Below, in pieces: positions 10,821 to 22,275 of a stretch of 64,000 nucleotides of DNA; within the stretch, counting starts at the first letter, position 1; each line of letters starts with the position of its first letter. The notes under the pieces are model-generated. The model did not search any database and had not been told where the DNA came from. It was given only the letters and a program-made list of their open reading frames with translations. Source of the DNA: Podaxis mareebaensis (Eukaryota; Basidiomycota; Agaricomycetes; Agaricales; Agaricaceae); NCBI GenBank assembly GCA_018524725.1, contig JAEUWP010000593.1, positions 146,236 to 210,235 on the forward strand, read 5' to 3'. A program made the translations under genes and the position numbers.

Positions 10821-12168
10821 AATGGGCAGCTCGTACTGGTGGAACAGTCAAGCGATGCACAGTGGAGAATCGAAAAGTTAATAGCTAGATTCTGGTGATG
10901 GTTGCGGGAGTAGTGGCTTACCGGTCGTGATAGAGAAAGGACCTCTAAATAGCTTGGGAATTCCTGGGTCTAATGATTGTTGAATCTCCCATGGCCGTCA
11001 GGATCGTGCGTATCCTGTTTTGAGACAACAATTCCAGGTTATTGTTTTTTTTTTCGAGACACTGATGTCTCCCGGCTTCGGGTACCCCGGAAGTGGGGCA
11101 ATTTTAGAAGTGTCTGATGGCAAATATGGGTGTTATGGTTCAGCTGATGTGGGATGACAGATGAAATCGAAGTCCAGTCGCTTCGGTTGCGGTGGGTCCA
11201 TATGATGCACCTAACGAGCTTGGAGGTAATTATGGCGAGAAGACAGTGCGTTGGACTCGGATGCCAGCTTGGTATCGGGTCTCCAAGGCCTCGAGGTTTC
11301 AGACTTTTGGAATTGTCCCTATCCTGTGGAGTCACTGGTCGTCGGTCCCAGCCATAGCAGCATAGATATAAGTGTGAGGGCTGTGAATACGAACCCCAAT
11401 CTAGTTGATGGCGTCCACGATCCGAAAGGACCCGACCGGGTCGTGTAACGAAGATAAATAAGACAGCCAAAGTGACCTTTGATAGCTTGACAGGATGCAT
11501 GGTTCCAGATGCCAGATGACCGAGATTGACACTGTTGGGGCCGCTCTGTAAGAGGTAAGGCAGGGCAACGTAAGCCTTTTTTTCGGTGGGGGAGGGGGGC
11601 AACTCGATGCCTCCTGAAGGGGTTTCCGGACGGAAAGCGGGGTGGACCAAAAACGAAAAGCAAAGCTCGGAAGCGAAAGGAACTGTTGTTAGTCAGGGTC
11701 TGATTTGGTGAGATAGCGGCCTGGCACCCCGAGTAGAGTAGTGTATTTGCAACCTTTGTTTTCAGCGAGATTCTGGATGTGGAGCAGTCCAGTTTCAACT
11801 CAGTTCTCACTGAAAACTCACTGAAAACGAGGTTGTTGCACTTTAGTGCCACACAACCTTCACCGGTCTCAGCCAATCCTTCGGCTAACGCATTAGTGGT
11901 CAGGTCGGGGTCGATCTGGGGCGCATCAGGTCCCGTCCTCAGGGTCTACCGATGTACGCTTAGCCTGCTGGGTATCAAGTTTCAGGCGGATAGTCTACAT
12001 GCATATTGACATGCGTCCCAATTTTGAATGCACCAATGCTCGGAGGGGCTGTTTTCCCGAGTCTAAACCTTGAACGTTCTGCAGAGTTTTGTTGTAGGCC
12101 GTTCAGGCTCCTTAAGGTGAGCTGACTTGAAGTATATCCCGAGCCCGAGGGTCTTCGGCCATACTGCA
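10821..12168. other. Gene-poor interval
   Basis: About 1.35 kb without a gene I can support. Long open frames at 11039-11876 on the minus strand have no recognisable domain and look like chance. A T-tract (about 12 T, from 11043) abuts the hairpin GAGACACTGATGTCTC; on the minus strand this reads as a hairpin followed by oligo-A, which could be the 3' tail of a retroposed sequence, but no source element was recognised. Confidence 0.35.
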
Positions 12169-12588
12169 TCAGATCGCGCATAAGTGATTCGAGCAGTTAA
12201 GGGATTGGTGCCTCTGTGCATGCGTAGATATAAAGCCAGACGGTGATCCCACAATACTTATTTGCGACCCGTCAGCCGTCATATCTCCTGCGCCTGTTCG
12301 GATCCCTTCGCTTCGGAACTTTTCTTCTCGATTCTTGTACATAACCCCCTGCAGTACGATCATCTGAATCAACATCATTAGGGCTATCGCGTACATGTAC
12401 GTACTTACACCTACTCTTGTGCTATATATCTCAGACCTTAGTAGCCGGTGGCTTTCCATAGGCTGGGTGTCAGTTATTACCGTGCAAGAGATCCAAGCGG
12501 TGATGTTCATTGATAAATGCATTTCATAGACCGACTTCCAACGGTTTTGTAAAACAACAGCAATCAGATTAAACGCCCCTAGAAACAA
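12169..12588 (-). pseudogene. Remnant of a multi-pass membrane protein
   Basis: An open frame on the minus strand encodes two or three hydrophobic stretches (FLGAFNLIAVVLQNRW; YMYAIALMMLIQMIVLQGVM) with WKSVYEMHLSMNITAW between them and a polar tail ending in GFISTHAQRHQS. This pattern resembles the C-terminal part of the uncharacterised seven-helix membrane proteins common in Agaricomycetes. The N-terminal helices are not found in frame upstream, although a short matching-looking stretch MSSWIVFWNDPLVYL occurs near 12,700 before a stop. I read it as a truncated or decayed gene, but a gene with unrecognised introns is possible. Confidence 0.35.
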
Positions 12589-12760
12589 GGTGATTGTTCT
12601 CTCGGGGTATATTCTCGTGGCGGGCTACTCTCGAGGCCTACAACCCACAACACAAAACTGACATCACAGATACACAAGAGGATCGTTCCAGAACACAATC
12701 CAAGAGCTCATGATATGCATGCTATCCAGTGTCTGGGGCGATGAAATATAAGTTCTAATC

Positions 12761-14450
12761 CTAGTTCGACAGCGAATCAGGCCAGTTCCCCGCAAACTCA
12801 TAAAAGTTTTCTTCCGACGGGTTAAGCTTCGCCAACCTCCCTAAACGCTCGTCTAACGAATCTCCGTCAGCCAAAACAAATCTCTCAAAGAAGGCGCAAC
12901 AGCCAGGCCACTCACAAATTGGATCACTATCCTCATGCTTGAAATGCTTCAGCTCCCACTTGGTCCCTGCCGTGGCCTCATCCTTTCTCCTCTGCCTTTG
13001 GTCATTCTCAATCTTACTCTTCTCCCGACTCGCAAGTTCATAATCTCCCTCTCTGATACCCTTGGCGACCAAATTCCACAGCTTGCGTGTCTCAAATTCA
13101 CCCTGTGATCCGTCCTTCTCACCACCAACGACCGTAGCCTCTTCCTTAGACGAGGTAGCAACGTCGTAAAAGTCTCCTGTCGAAGGGCCCTTGGTGAACT
13201 TGGACTTTTCGTGCCAGAGGCCTTCGACGATGTATTCGTTGGCGGCGCCGCCTTGTCCCGGGAGTGCGGTGAGAGTGGCTTTGAAGGTGTGGGATTTACC
13301 GGTAAAGTAGCCTTTGCCTTTGTACTCGATGGTCGAGATGGATCCGCCACCGATGATGTAGGAGGTATCGGTGAGCTCGATGTAGGGTGAACCGTACCTG
13401 TTGATAAGATAATTGTGGATTGCGTCATTGAGATACGTGTTGGCGTGGGTGAAAGACGTAAATGTACGCACCACAAACCGTCGATGCGCAATTTGGGCAG
13501 TGTGATCAGGTATTGTTGGTTGCCGACTGTAAGAACCGCATGGCCAATTTGTCTGACGATGATTGAACCAGCTAGTGAAAGGTTTTAATTGTCGAAAATT
13601 GGATTCGGGAAGGCGAGCGACTTACAGCTGAAACTCGTTTTCTGTGCATTGTGCCCGACGAGCTTGACGCCCTTGGTCTTGTTCTCTATCACGTAGGCAG
13701 TGATGGGTGGGTGATGGGAGACTTGTTCGACAAGGAGGTTTGTGCGTCCACGGTTGTTAACATCTGGCCAGTAGCCATAGAAGAGTCTGTAAGGATTGTT
13801 AGAACGAAGATAGTTGGAGGCGTGTGGGGTACCTACTCTCCCAAAACGGGGTTGAGGGGTCTAGTGGGGTTGCAGAGTGAGATGGATAGATACAGAGTGG
13901 GGTTTGAACGCACTTTTTCTCGGAACCCATGGATTCGTTACGGGAGGTGTATTGGTCTTTGAGAGTACTCTACACTGGGGGTCAAATCAATATTGAAACA
14001 AGCTGAAGGAGAGCACGTACAATGAACCAGCGAAGGACGGCTAGTGCTCGAGCTTCATTGTCCTTGGCATCTGCGATCGCGGCAAAGAGGTCGGGACGCT
14101 CACACCAGTAGGCTGATTGAAGTGGTATCGATATTTGTTGAGCGAGCCGATGATTTTATTACATTGGGGAGCTCACCTGGAAATTCGGTCAAGGAGGTGG
14201 GCGAAAGGATGAAAGGTGGAGCGGTCAGGGAAGAAAGATCTCCAGAAAAAGAGGCGATCCTAGATAATTGTGCACAAATCCACGTGTTAAGTACTTGCCA
14301 GCAGCAGTTGCAAGAATCGAGAGCGTACGATTTCAAGAAGCTGGTCCAGCTACCGCGTTGGGCGGCAGGGACGGCCTGTGGAATGAGATAAGTGGCCATT
14401 GGGGGTGGCAGCAAGGAGAGTGCACTGACCTCTCCAGCGGTTTCGGACAT
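12761..14450 (-). CDS. Oxysterol-binding protein family (Osh4/Kes1-like), lipid transfer
   Basis: Minus-strand multi-exon gene. The start ATG at 14448-14450 gives MSETAGE, then, after an intron, AVPAAQRGSWTSFLKS, IASFSGDLSSLTAPPFILSP and YWCERPDLFAAI. The family signature EQVSHHPP lies near 13,720 (LLVEQVSHHPPITAYVIENK). It continues with YIELTDTSYIIGG, KGYFTGKSHTFKATL, the typical LWNLVAKGIREGDYELASREKS and KIENDQRQRRKDEATAGTKW, and ends FAGNWPDSLSN with TAG at 12761-12763. There is no PH domain or ankyrin region, so it is the short form that exchanges sterol and PI4P between membranes. The C-terminal part is somewhat longer than in yeast Kes1 (an added CEWPGCCAFFERF segment). The reading frame is intact. 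Confidence 0.9.
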
Positions 14451-15446
14451 TGTTCCTGGAGTGGGTGGTGAGAGGAGTGGTGGAAGAAGGAAAGCTGGGG
14501 AACGGAACAGAAAGTGGGAGGAGAAAGAGAAGGGCTGTCCGCGCCAGTGCTGAATGATGTAACTAACCCTCACGTGGCAGAGGGTGTCGAGATGTGTCCT
14601 CTTTCGTTTGATGATCGCCTCCTGCTGTCAATCTCCCTCATCGTCTGCGGCATGTCTACGTACGAGGGTGCACCACCTGGCTCGTTTTATTAACAGTGTG
14701 AAACGAGACAACCTAAGCGAGGTCTGTGATGCTGATGGCTCGTGTTTGTATGTATATGTGAATGGCCTGCGTGCTAGTGTCAATTCGCAGCCGGCAGAAG
14801 GCGAGGACGCAGGACGTCTAGCCAGTGTTCTGAGCCGGAGTTGATGCCATAAAAGGGAGGTTTCGGAGGAGAGACCGGCCGTGTCAGCGAAGAGACGGTC
14901 CGTGCACCTTCCGGATATGGACGAAATTCCCAGGTGCGGCAGTGGATTAAACAGCGGGTTGAGGGCTAAGAGGGAAATATCTGCCAGTGCGCGCAAGCCC
15001 AGTGCAGCCTGCTAAGTCTTTATCCTCCCCATATTCCCTCAGCCCCCTCCTCAGCCCCCTTCCTCGTCTGTTCACTACAGTAAGTCGCTGCCTTTAATTG
15101 CAAGATTCTCGCCGTTTTTCTGGAGATTTCCCATGAGCCTGTCGTCGCTGGGGGGCGGTGTGCGGACGGCGCAGAGCGCCAGTAGGGCTTTGGCGGGGAG
15201 AGCGTGTTGTTTGTTTGGCCTCCCCTGAGACGCGTCGCGTTGATCGCCTCATCTATCCATCCATCCACGCTCTCTGCCATCTCTCTGCCTTCTCCTCACG
15301 CTCCCTGCCTCTGCTGACGTGGCTCTCGTTGTCCACCGCGTCCACCACCCTTCTCCCACGCGTCTCCTTCAACCACCCTCCTTCCCCCTTCCCCTGTCTC
15401 ACCCTCGTCTTTCCACCTGCTGATATCTATCTCTACCCCTTTCTAG
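14451..15446. promoter_or_regulatory. Divergent promoter region of the OSBP and NHP6 genes
   Basis: About 1 kb between two divergent start codons. The part next to the HMG gene (about 15,240-15,445) is strikingly CT-rich on the plus strand (runs of CTCTCT, TCCTCC, CCACCC), the usual pyrimidine-rich leader of highly expressed fungal genes. No other gene is supported; open frames here overlap the leader. Confidence 0.45.
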
Positions 15447-16102
15447 ATGCCCAAGGACACCAAGCCCAAGGTCTGTCATCCTCTCCCTCCCAATCCTCCT
15501 TCCATCCACTTTCTCATCTACTTGCTCATTCACTTGTTCTTCAACTACACCCAACCCACATAACCTTATCACCTCTCCCCGCTTGATCGATTCCCCACTC
15601 ATCACGGATTTTCTCTCCCACAGCGCAAGGCCGCTGAAAAGGCCGACAAGGCTTCCCGCAAAACAAAGAAGGACCCCAAGGCCCCGAAACGCGCTCTCTC
15701 AGCATACATGTTCTTCAGCCAGGACTGGCGCGAGAGGATCAAGGCCGAGAACCCCGACGCTGGCTTTGGTATGTTTTTGCTGACACATGCTCCGTGCGCA
15801 CGGACTCTTAGGCTTCTTACTCGAATAGGTGAGGTCGGGAAACTCCTCGGTGCCAAGTGGAAGGAAATGGACGATGAGGAGAAAAAGGTATATCTCTCCA
15901 TATGTGCATAGATCTTTATTCTTACCAGCTGCATCTTAGCCATATATCGAACAAGCTGCTGCTGACAAGACAAGAGCCGAGAAAGAAAAGGCTTCATATG
16001 ATGTACGTCTCCTTGTCCATGCGCATCGACTTTGTCTCACATCTTGTTCTTTAGGGCGCAAAGAAGAGCGCAAGCGGCGACGAAGAGGACGATGACGAGT
16101 AA
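15447..16102 (+). CDS. NHP6: HMG-box chromatin protein, NHP6 type
   Basis: Five exons (15447-15470, 15624-15768, 15829-15887, 15940-16002, 16055-16102) join to 112 residues, the usual length. A basic N-terminus (MPKDTKPK, then [20 protein letters not shown]) precedes a single HMG box: [56 protein letters not shown]. The acidic tail ends [11 protein letters not shown]6 proteins bend DNA without sequence specificity and act with FACT in nucleosome reorganisation in the nucleus. The first coding exon is only eight codons, fixed by MPKDTKPK. The CT-rich leader and long 3' region fit high expression. Confidence 0.95.
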
Positions 16103-17344
16103 TCTCCTTTCCCTACCACTCCCAAGAATGCGCATATACTATATATAATCGCCTCTTTTCGTCTCTCTTCGCCCTCCGATTCTCTTTCCTCTTCTTATTT
16201 CGTTTCTCACTTATGCGCCGCTCTTTGTCCTTTGTAAAACCGGTACCCGTCCATGAAGTTATATCCCACAACTTCTCCTATTCATGCCTCGGCGTCGGTG
16301 TGTCGTATTTGTACTTTGTCTCTTTTTTTCCCCCCCACTTTCCTGCCTGTGTCTTTGCTCCTCTTATAATTCGCACCTGTTGACGTTCGAGGGTTGCTGC
16401 TGTGTTTGCTGACATCCGATGTGTTTAACGTGTTTATAAAGTGTGATAAAAAAATCAATGCATGACAATAGAGACTCTATGAAATGTGTGTGTGAGCACG
16501 CGGGTTTCATATTTATTTTGGCTCCAGTAATACGTCTTGGGAGTGTTTGTGACATAAATTTCGGCTTTTGCAATGGCTTGAGGAGTCCGACCGAAGCCAA
16601 CCACGTCGCTGTTGGAGTAACATTATGTACATACATACACATTCTCCGCCCAAAAGGCCACTGAATAAAGACCCGTGGCGGGACTTGTTTTCTCTGGGAC
16701 GAGGCAAGGGACCTGCACAAGCGAGTAGACCACGTTTCAAGGATGCAGTGCACGATTGTAACTGAGATTTGGGGTGCTAGGGGGAACGTGAGGCGTGAAG
16801 GCCTAGGTGTTGCCGATAATTCAGTGCTGGACAGTGGTAATGCGAGAAGGTCGTGATTTCTGTAGGTTCTTACATTATGAGTAAACGAGTAAGGAACCCT
16901 AGACGTCATTCAGGCGGGTGGACCAAGGTTTGGTGGGTACTCGTAGTGGGTAATGACAAGAAACTGATGGGAGATTAGTGCCGCGGGGGCGTGATACTTT
17001 GGCGCGTGCTGGGAAGAAGTAGTGAGCACTTGTAGGTCAGAGGACTGGGTGGAGCCTGGAGGTCGAGATTGTATGGTTTTGTCTGGATGGCCGTGTCGTA
17101 GGATAACATGCGTTCTGTTCATGTCCGCGCAAGCTTGACATGCTGAATCTAGGCGGGTTGGTGTATGGGACGAATTATGCAGTGTTAAAGACAGTGGCAG
17201 AGCTTGTGTATTATGATTATTAGGTGTACAAGCACAAAAAGGTCTATGAGGTTTGGTTAGCGTATGAGATGTAGTCGGAAAACAATTTACGTGCCTATAT
17301 CGAGTCCCACCAGTTCTGCGTGGATAAACTTTTCCCTTGGCCGT
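16103..17344. other. Intergenic, 3' regions of two convergent genes
   Basis: This lies between the NHP6 stop (+) and the bL33m stop (-). The first 250 bp are T/C-rich and look like the NHP6 3' untranslated region. A 181-codon open frame on the minus strand (16364-16909) has no recognisable motif, low-complexity stretches and no conserved start, so I do not call it a gene. Confidence 0.4.
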
Positions 17345-17667
17345 TCAGCTTTTCTTGGTCTTCTTAGACTCGACAAACAACACTCGCTGACCCACTACCC
17401 AAGGATGAACGCGCAACTCAGTTTGGCGGAACGTAAAGGAAGGAAGGGGAACTCACCGACGGGGTCGTATTTAACAGCTGATAGTTTGGGACCCTGACGC
17501 GTTCGTTTGGTCGTGTAGAAGAACCCGGTTTGGGCTGTCGAGATGAGACGGACAATCATTGTCCTGTGGGAATGACACGGGTAGTGCAGCAGGTGAATGA
17601 GCACTGAGTTTTGGTAATTGGAGTGAGGGAAGTGAAGGATGTACCTAGCTTTGGATTTTGCTGCCAT
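17345..17667 (-). CDS. MRPL39: Mitochondrial large-subunit ribosomal protein bL33m
   Basis: Three exons (17667-17645, 17563-17457, 17394-17345) give 59 residues: MAAKSKAR, then TMIVRLISTAQTGFFYTTKR, TRQGPKLSAVKYDPV and VGQRVLFVESKKTKKS. This is the complete short L33 fold of bacterial/mitochondrial type (mitoribosomal bL33m, yeast Mrpl39). It acts in the mitochondrial matrix. A longer upstream open frame runs into the first exon, but family members begin at MAAKSKAR, so the ATG at 17667 is chosen. The last exon is only 50 nt and would be missed by a simple open-frame scan. Confidence 0.92.
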
Positions 17668-18100
17668 GAAGGAGGTTGCAAGTGAACGGAATGGGAGGAT
17701 GGCCGAGGCGCTGGGCACTGGACGCCGGGCGGTGTAGAAAGGAGGGGGACGGAGGAAAGTTGGGTGTTTGGAAGTGTTTGGGGAAGTGATCGGAACGGAG
17801 ATTCGTGTCTTCGGAGGTTCCAACGAAGGAGAGATACGGTTCAGAGAACCTTGAATGCATCAAGCAACGGGTTGTAAGAGTTGTGTGGGTGTTCGTTTAT
17901 TACATCTACATTGGGTCATCGAGGTACAGTAGGTCTAATGACCGTGATATCGAGCGAGGGGTCTGGGTGAATATCACTTGAACGAGGTATTAGCATTATA
18001 TAGCGTTAAGATACAGTGCAATCGTTGGGTTCCTACTTGCGAGTTACGCAACACCATTGAGCACATGAAGAAGGATGACACACCATAGATACACCCAACT
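17668..18100. other. Intergenic region upstream of bL33m
   Basis: About 430 bp between two minus-strand genes; it holds the bL33m promoter and leader and the Mdm35 3' region. No other element seen. Confidence 0.4.
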
Positions 18101-18482
18101 TTATGCCTTCTTCGCATTGGACTGAGAATTCGCTGGAGGTGGGGGAGGTTCAGTCAGCGGGTGTTCTTCCCTTGCTTGTTGGAGTAAAACATCCAGGCCC
18201 TTATCCTTCACCGCTTTCTGCACGTTGTTAGTGTCCACCAATTCCGAGAGCCATATAACACCCGTAGCGAAGACGCACCTGGACACAAGCTTTATACTTT
18301 TCCCAAACGGACCCACACTTCTGGTTGAATTCTTTGGCCTTGCGTTTGGAATATGCAGCGCGCGTGTCTGGGGAGGCGGAGGCTGCGACGGCGGGTTCAA
18401 GATACCCTTCAAACCAGGCGTTGAAGCAGGAGTCATATTCATGTTTGAGGGGCGTGCATTCTTCGGAGAGGCTGTGTGCCAT
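18101..18482 (-). CDS. MDM35: Mdm35/TRIAP1-family mitochondrial intermembrane-space protein
   Basis: Two exons (18482-18279 and 18217-18101, intron of 61 nt) give 106 residues. The N-terminal MAHSLSEECTPLKHEYDSCF contains the first Cys-x9-Cys pair, and KEFNQKCGSVWEKYKACVQ contains the second, forming the twin CX9C helical hairpin oxidised by Mia40 in the intermembrane space. Mdm35 carries Ups1/Ups2-type phospholipid transfer proteins. The C-terminal tail is Pro-rich (LTEPPPPPANSQ) and longer than in yeast. Start and stop (TAA at 18101-18103) are clear. Confidence 0.93.
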
Positions 18483-18572
18483 TGGTGGAAGAGGAGGGTG
18501 TTGGAAGTGATGCCGGGTTAATCAATACGAATTTCTTCGGCACGTATATAGACAGTGAAGATAGTTGGCAGG

Positions 18573-18644
18573 TCGGATATGGTGTAGTGGCTAACATTAT
18601 CGCCTCTCACGCGATAGCCCGGGGTTCGATTCCCCGTATCCGAA
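18573..18644 (+). tRNA. tRNA-Glu (anticodon CTC)
   Basis: Acceptor stem TCGGATA (18573-18579) pairs with TATCCGA (18637-18643). The D-arm contains GGTGTAGTGGCTAACA, the anticodon stem ATCGC/GCGAT encloses the loop CTCTCAC with anticodon CTC at 18606-18608, and the T-arm is CCGGGGTTCGATTCCCCG. A T-run follows at about 18647 (ATTTTTTC), a Pol III terminator. There is no intron. Confidence 0.96.
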
Positions 18645-18746
18645 TATTTTTTCATTATCGCCGTTGTATGAATTCAAATTACTCCGAAAGTCAACAGACC
18701 TCCGCAAATCTATACATGGATGTATGTAGTGTAATACATTAAAAGT

Positions 18747-19840
18747 CTAAGGGTTAATGTGTTTTACTGGACCAAACTTGAGTTTTTCCCAGTTCCCGGA
18801 CATAATGTCGTGATCACTGATCTTTTCGAGCCTAGCGAGCTCGCGTCTGACATAGCCAGTGATATCGAGCATGAGTTCTGGATATTTCACGTACTTGTCC
18901 ACCTCTGAAGGAGGAAAGTCATGAACACCCGAACCGTCATCCCGTGTTTCCTCCTTCTCGATGTCGATTTTGGAAACATTGACGACTTCACCACCCACGA
19001 GGTTGACGGCGCGACGGAAATGTTTCTGGCCGTCCGAGTCAGAGTAGGCAATACCGCGAGCACCGCGTGCACCAAGGAGGTTGCGCCAAACAGCACCAGC
19101 CATCTCCATATCACCCTTGACCAGGGCGAGGTCAAAACTGAGACCCATACCGGCCCACTGTTCCTTGAAGATTTTCATCTGGCGAGTGACGATGCGGTCC
19201 GGAGCGCGGCTTTTGGGTTTGGTCTTTCCGCCTGGGGCTGTGTTGTCGGCTTTGGGAGCATTAGGGTTGACATAGAAGGGGGAGATGAATGTGTAGGGTG
19301 GTGTGGGTTTGTTGGGTGGTTGGAGGACGGCGCGGATGCGGTCTTCGACGTCGATGAAGAAGTGGTCTATGAGGGCTTGGATGTAGTGTCGGCCGTGTTC
19401 CTTTGGGAGGGCGCGTAGGCGAACGGTGAGCATCCAAATGTGGAGGTTTGTCACTGTGAACCAGGACTGGAATGTTGGTGGGAGGTGGCATTCTGGGATG
19501 AGGGATGAGGCGAGATTAGGACTATGACGTCGGGGAACGGCGTACCATTTTGCCAAAAGGCAGTGTCCTGGTCTGGAGTGGTTGCGACGACGTGTTCGTA
19601 GAGGATAAATGCACGGCGGCCTGCGAGTTGTTTTGGGCTACCGTAGCCGAGAAGGCCTGTGAATTTGAGAAACCATTTCTTTGCAGTGGGGGAGGACTCG
19701 ACTTTGCGAGTAAGCCAACTCTTTTGCTGTTGGTCTTGGCGGTCAGGTTGGGTTGTTATGCATCGGATTGGACGATGAAGGGGTGTTCTTGAAGCGAGAG
19801 AGCGTGCGAGGGAACGGGTGAGGAAGGTTCTCAACAGCAT
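18747..19840 (-). CDS. CBP3: Ubiquinol-cytochrome c chaperone, CBP3 family
   Basis: Two exons (19840-19546 and 19492-18747) give 346 residues. The N-terminus MLLRTFLTRSLARSLASRTP is rich in Arg, Ser and Leu without acidic residues, a mitochondrial presequence. The body contains LTGLLGYGSPKQLAGRRAF-like sequence, WFTVTNLHIWMLTVRLRALP, HYIQALIDHFFIDVEDRIR and KEQWAGMGLSFDLALVKGD, all hallmarks of the Cbp3 domain. Cbp3 binds mitochondrial ribosomes and newly made cytochrome b during assembly of complex III. A Pro/Lys-rich insert (NAPKADNTAPGGKTKPKSRA) interrupts the domain. The 5' end is divergent with the kinase gene at 20,193. Confidence 0.92.
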
Positions 19841-20192
19841 GCTCAGTGTCCGCTGTCTTGCTTCAATGACATTATGGTTTTCTTGACGCGCAGGGCTTCG
19901 GCTGAAACGCAGCCACGTGACCCCGCGTTCCCTGTCCTACACTCCAAGTGCTGTAAATTCATAATTTATTTCTCAGTTCCAGGCATGCTCCAGCTGCAGG
20001 CTTGCATTCTGTGTTATCTTACTACTTGTATTTTGACTGTATGTGTAGTGGGAGGGAGAGTGCGGCGTATTCCCACGACAATGCTTTGAGAGGATGACAT
20101 AACAGGGGCATTATCAGTCTGAGACGCTTCATCGACATCCTTGTCTGCGGCGGTCCCTGCACCCAGTCCCTCTCCCCGCCGCTTCCACAGCA
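19841..20192. promoter_or_regulatory. Divergent promoter, CBP3 / TKL-type kinase
   Basis: 352 bp between two divergent start codons. No open frame or repeat of note. It must hold both promoters. Confidence 0.45.
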
Positions 20193-22275
20193 ATGTCAGA
20201 GCCTTTCGATGTCGTTCCCTTCAGCGTATGTCCCTTCCTTTCCCTATATCTGCACATCTAACGCCCATCCAGGACATCAACGGCGACTGGAAGAAGCTGG
20301 GCTCGGGCTCCTTCGGCAACGTCTACAAAGGTCCCCACAATTCAATCATCCTTCACAACACAGCTAACGCCCGCATTAGGCAGCTACCTTGGCATAGACG
20401 TTGCCATAAAGGAGGTCCTCCCCTCCAATGACTATGACGTCGCAAAGTACTTTGAGCGGGAATGGCGTCTGATGAGGGAATGTCGTCATCCTAATATCTG
20501 CCTCTTCATCGGTCTCAGCCGTGCACCCGAACCCGACAACCGTGTATTCATCATCTCAGAATTCATCGAGAACGGCAATGTCCGTTTGTACATTCATGAC
20601 AAGACAAAACCTTTCCCGTGGAGACTACGACTATCCTTCGCCATCGACGTCACCCGCGCCCTCGCATACCTCCACGCACGCAAGTGCATCCACCGCGATC
20701 TCAAGGGGGAGAACCTCCTTGTCACTTCCAATGGCCGAATCAAAGTCACGGATTTTGGATTCGCCCGCATTGCTGCCAGGAACGAGGAAGAGTCGAAGAG
20801 ACTGACATTTTGTGGCACGGATTCTTACATGTCTCCCGAGATTCTTCTTGGCGATGAATTCGACCTTCCGACGGATGTGTTCTCGCTGGGCATTATTTTC
20901 TGCGAAATTGCAGCCCGCAAGCTTGCGGATGATGCGCATTTCAAGCGCCATCCACCCGAATTTGGCATCGATGCTGCTGAGGTCCGGAGGCTTGCTAGCC
21001 CAGGCTGTCCACCAAAGTTCATCGATCTGTGTCTTGATTGTCTTAACACAGACCCTGCGAAACGACCTACCACGCGCGTGATCTTAGATCGGCTACGGGA
21101 GATCGAAGCGGAGGTCCTGCTGAGACCTGGAGAAGGCGAGGATGCACATGTTGGTAGTATCAAGTTTATGACGGGTGGGAAGCGCCCCGGGAATGCGCCG
21201 AGGATACCAAGTTTTGGGATGGGCGTCGGAAAGGATATCCGGGGGAATGGAGATATCAGCACAACATCTAGCAACTCGAGCAGCGAGGATAGCGATGACG
21301 AACTCATCGAGGCGCTGTCAAAGTTGGGAATCAATCCGGATAACAATTGGCGCGGGTCGAAGACGGAGAGCAACACACCCCTTCTTGATGCCACCGATAC
21401 CAACGATCTTGCAAAGAGCGACTCCTCGCAGCATTATAGCACGACGGTTGTACGGTCGCATTTCAGCCAGAAGAGCAGTACTCCGTCGAGTCTCAGCTCG
21501 GTGTTGACTGTCAAACCTAGCCCAGATCCGACCGCCGCTCTTCCACCTATGGTCTCCGTAGCAACGTCCCCGTCACCGACGAATTCCGGACCACCCATTA
21601 TGAACGACGCGAGCACGTTTTCGATCGCAACGTTAGATTCATATCATACCGCGGCTGGATCAGCGATCTCATCTGCACTTGCTACCGAGGGCGGGTCGAC
21701 GATTCGGACGATCGGAGAGGATGACAGTGTTAGTACGGGGAGCAGCAACGTGGTGAACGGTGGAAGGGTCCACCGATTTACACTTATCAAACCCGGTACG
21801 AAGCCTAGGAAGGTCGGTACTGGTGGTAATGGTGGAGTGCAGGCTGGGCTTGACGGTGGGGAGCACGTGGTTGCGGGGAGCACGATCGGAGGGTTTGTGT
21901 GGAACCCTTTGGACTTATTTTTTTCGAGTGGGTTGTTAATGGTTAAATGTGATGTATGTTATAAGAGGCTTGGATGGCGGCCTGTAATGGCCTGTGATGA
22001 TTGCGGTATGAAGTGAGTATTTTACTTTGTTTCTCTCCCTGTGACCCACTAAGTCGTGATATAGGGCACATGAGAAATGTGCGGATGTCGCCCCGAAAGA
22101 TTGCGGGCTGAGACCGCATAGACCTGGTGTACACCAGTTTCCTCCACCACTGCAGGCTATGAGCCCGTTGTCTAAGGTGAAGAAGGACGCGCTACAGGCT
22201 GGAGAGGCGGCTTTGAAGGAGAAGGGGAAGGCGAAAGCGAAGAGTCATGGCGTTGGTGCTGGTGCGAAGCGGTGA
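20193..22275 (+). CDS. TKL-type protein kinase with C-terminal C1 zinc finger
   Basis: Four exons (20193-20225, 20273-20330, 20380-22012, 22065-22275) give 644 residues. The kinase domain starts DWKKLGSGSFGNVYKGSYLG, with VAIKEVL (catalytic Lys), HRDLKGENLL (catalytic loop), KVTDFGFARI (DFG) and GTDSYMSPEILLGDEF, and ends near RPTTRVILDRL. All catalytic residues are present. A 270-residue Ser/Thr-rich linker follows, including DISTTSSNSSSEDSDDEL. The C-terminus has a C1-like finger: VKCDVCYKRLGWRPVMACDD, then CGMKAHEKCADVAPKDC. A C1 domain would suggest membrane or diacylglycerol-linked recruitment, which is inference. The tail is basic (KEKGKAKAKSHG). The start at 20193 gives MSEPFDVVPFS and joins in frame through two small introns. 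Confidence 0.92.

Noticed and set aside
11039..11876. Two overlapping open frames of about 200 codons on the minus strand
   Set aside because: No recognisable motif, biased composition and no consistent start or splice pattern; probably chance in GC-balanced sequence.
15158..15605. Open frames on both strands in the CT-rich region before NHP6
   Set aside because: They reflect low-complexity pyrimidine-rich leader sequence rather than coding.
16364..16909. 181-codon open frame on the minus strand downstream of NHP6
   Set aside because: No conserved motif. It starts in the 3' region of a strongly expressed gene and contains low-complexity Gln/Asn stretches.
17395..17823. A 142-residue protein including an N-terminal extension of bL33m
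   Set aside because: The extension is unrelated to the family and the frame reads into two introns; the spliced 59-residue product matches L33 exactly in length and ends.
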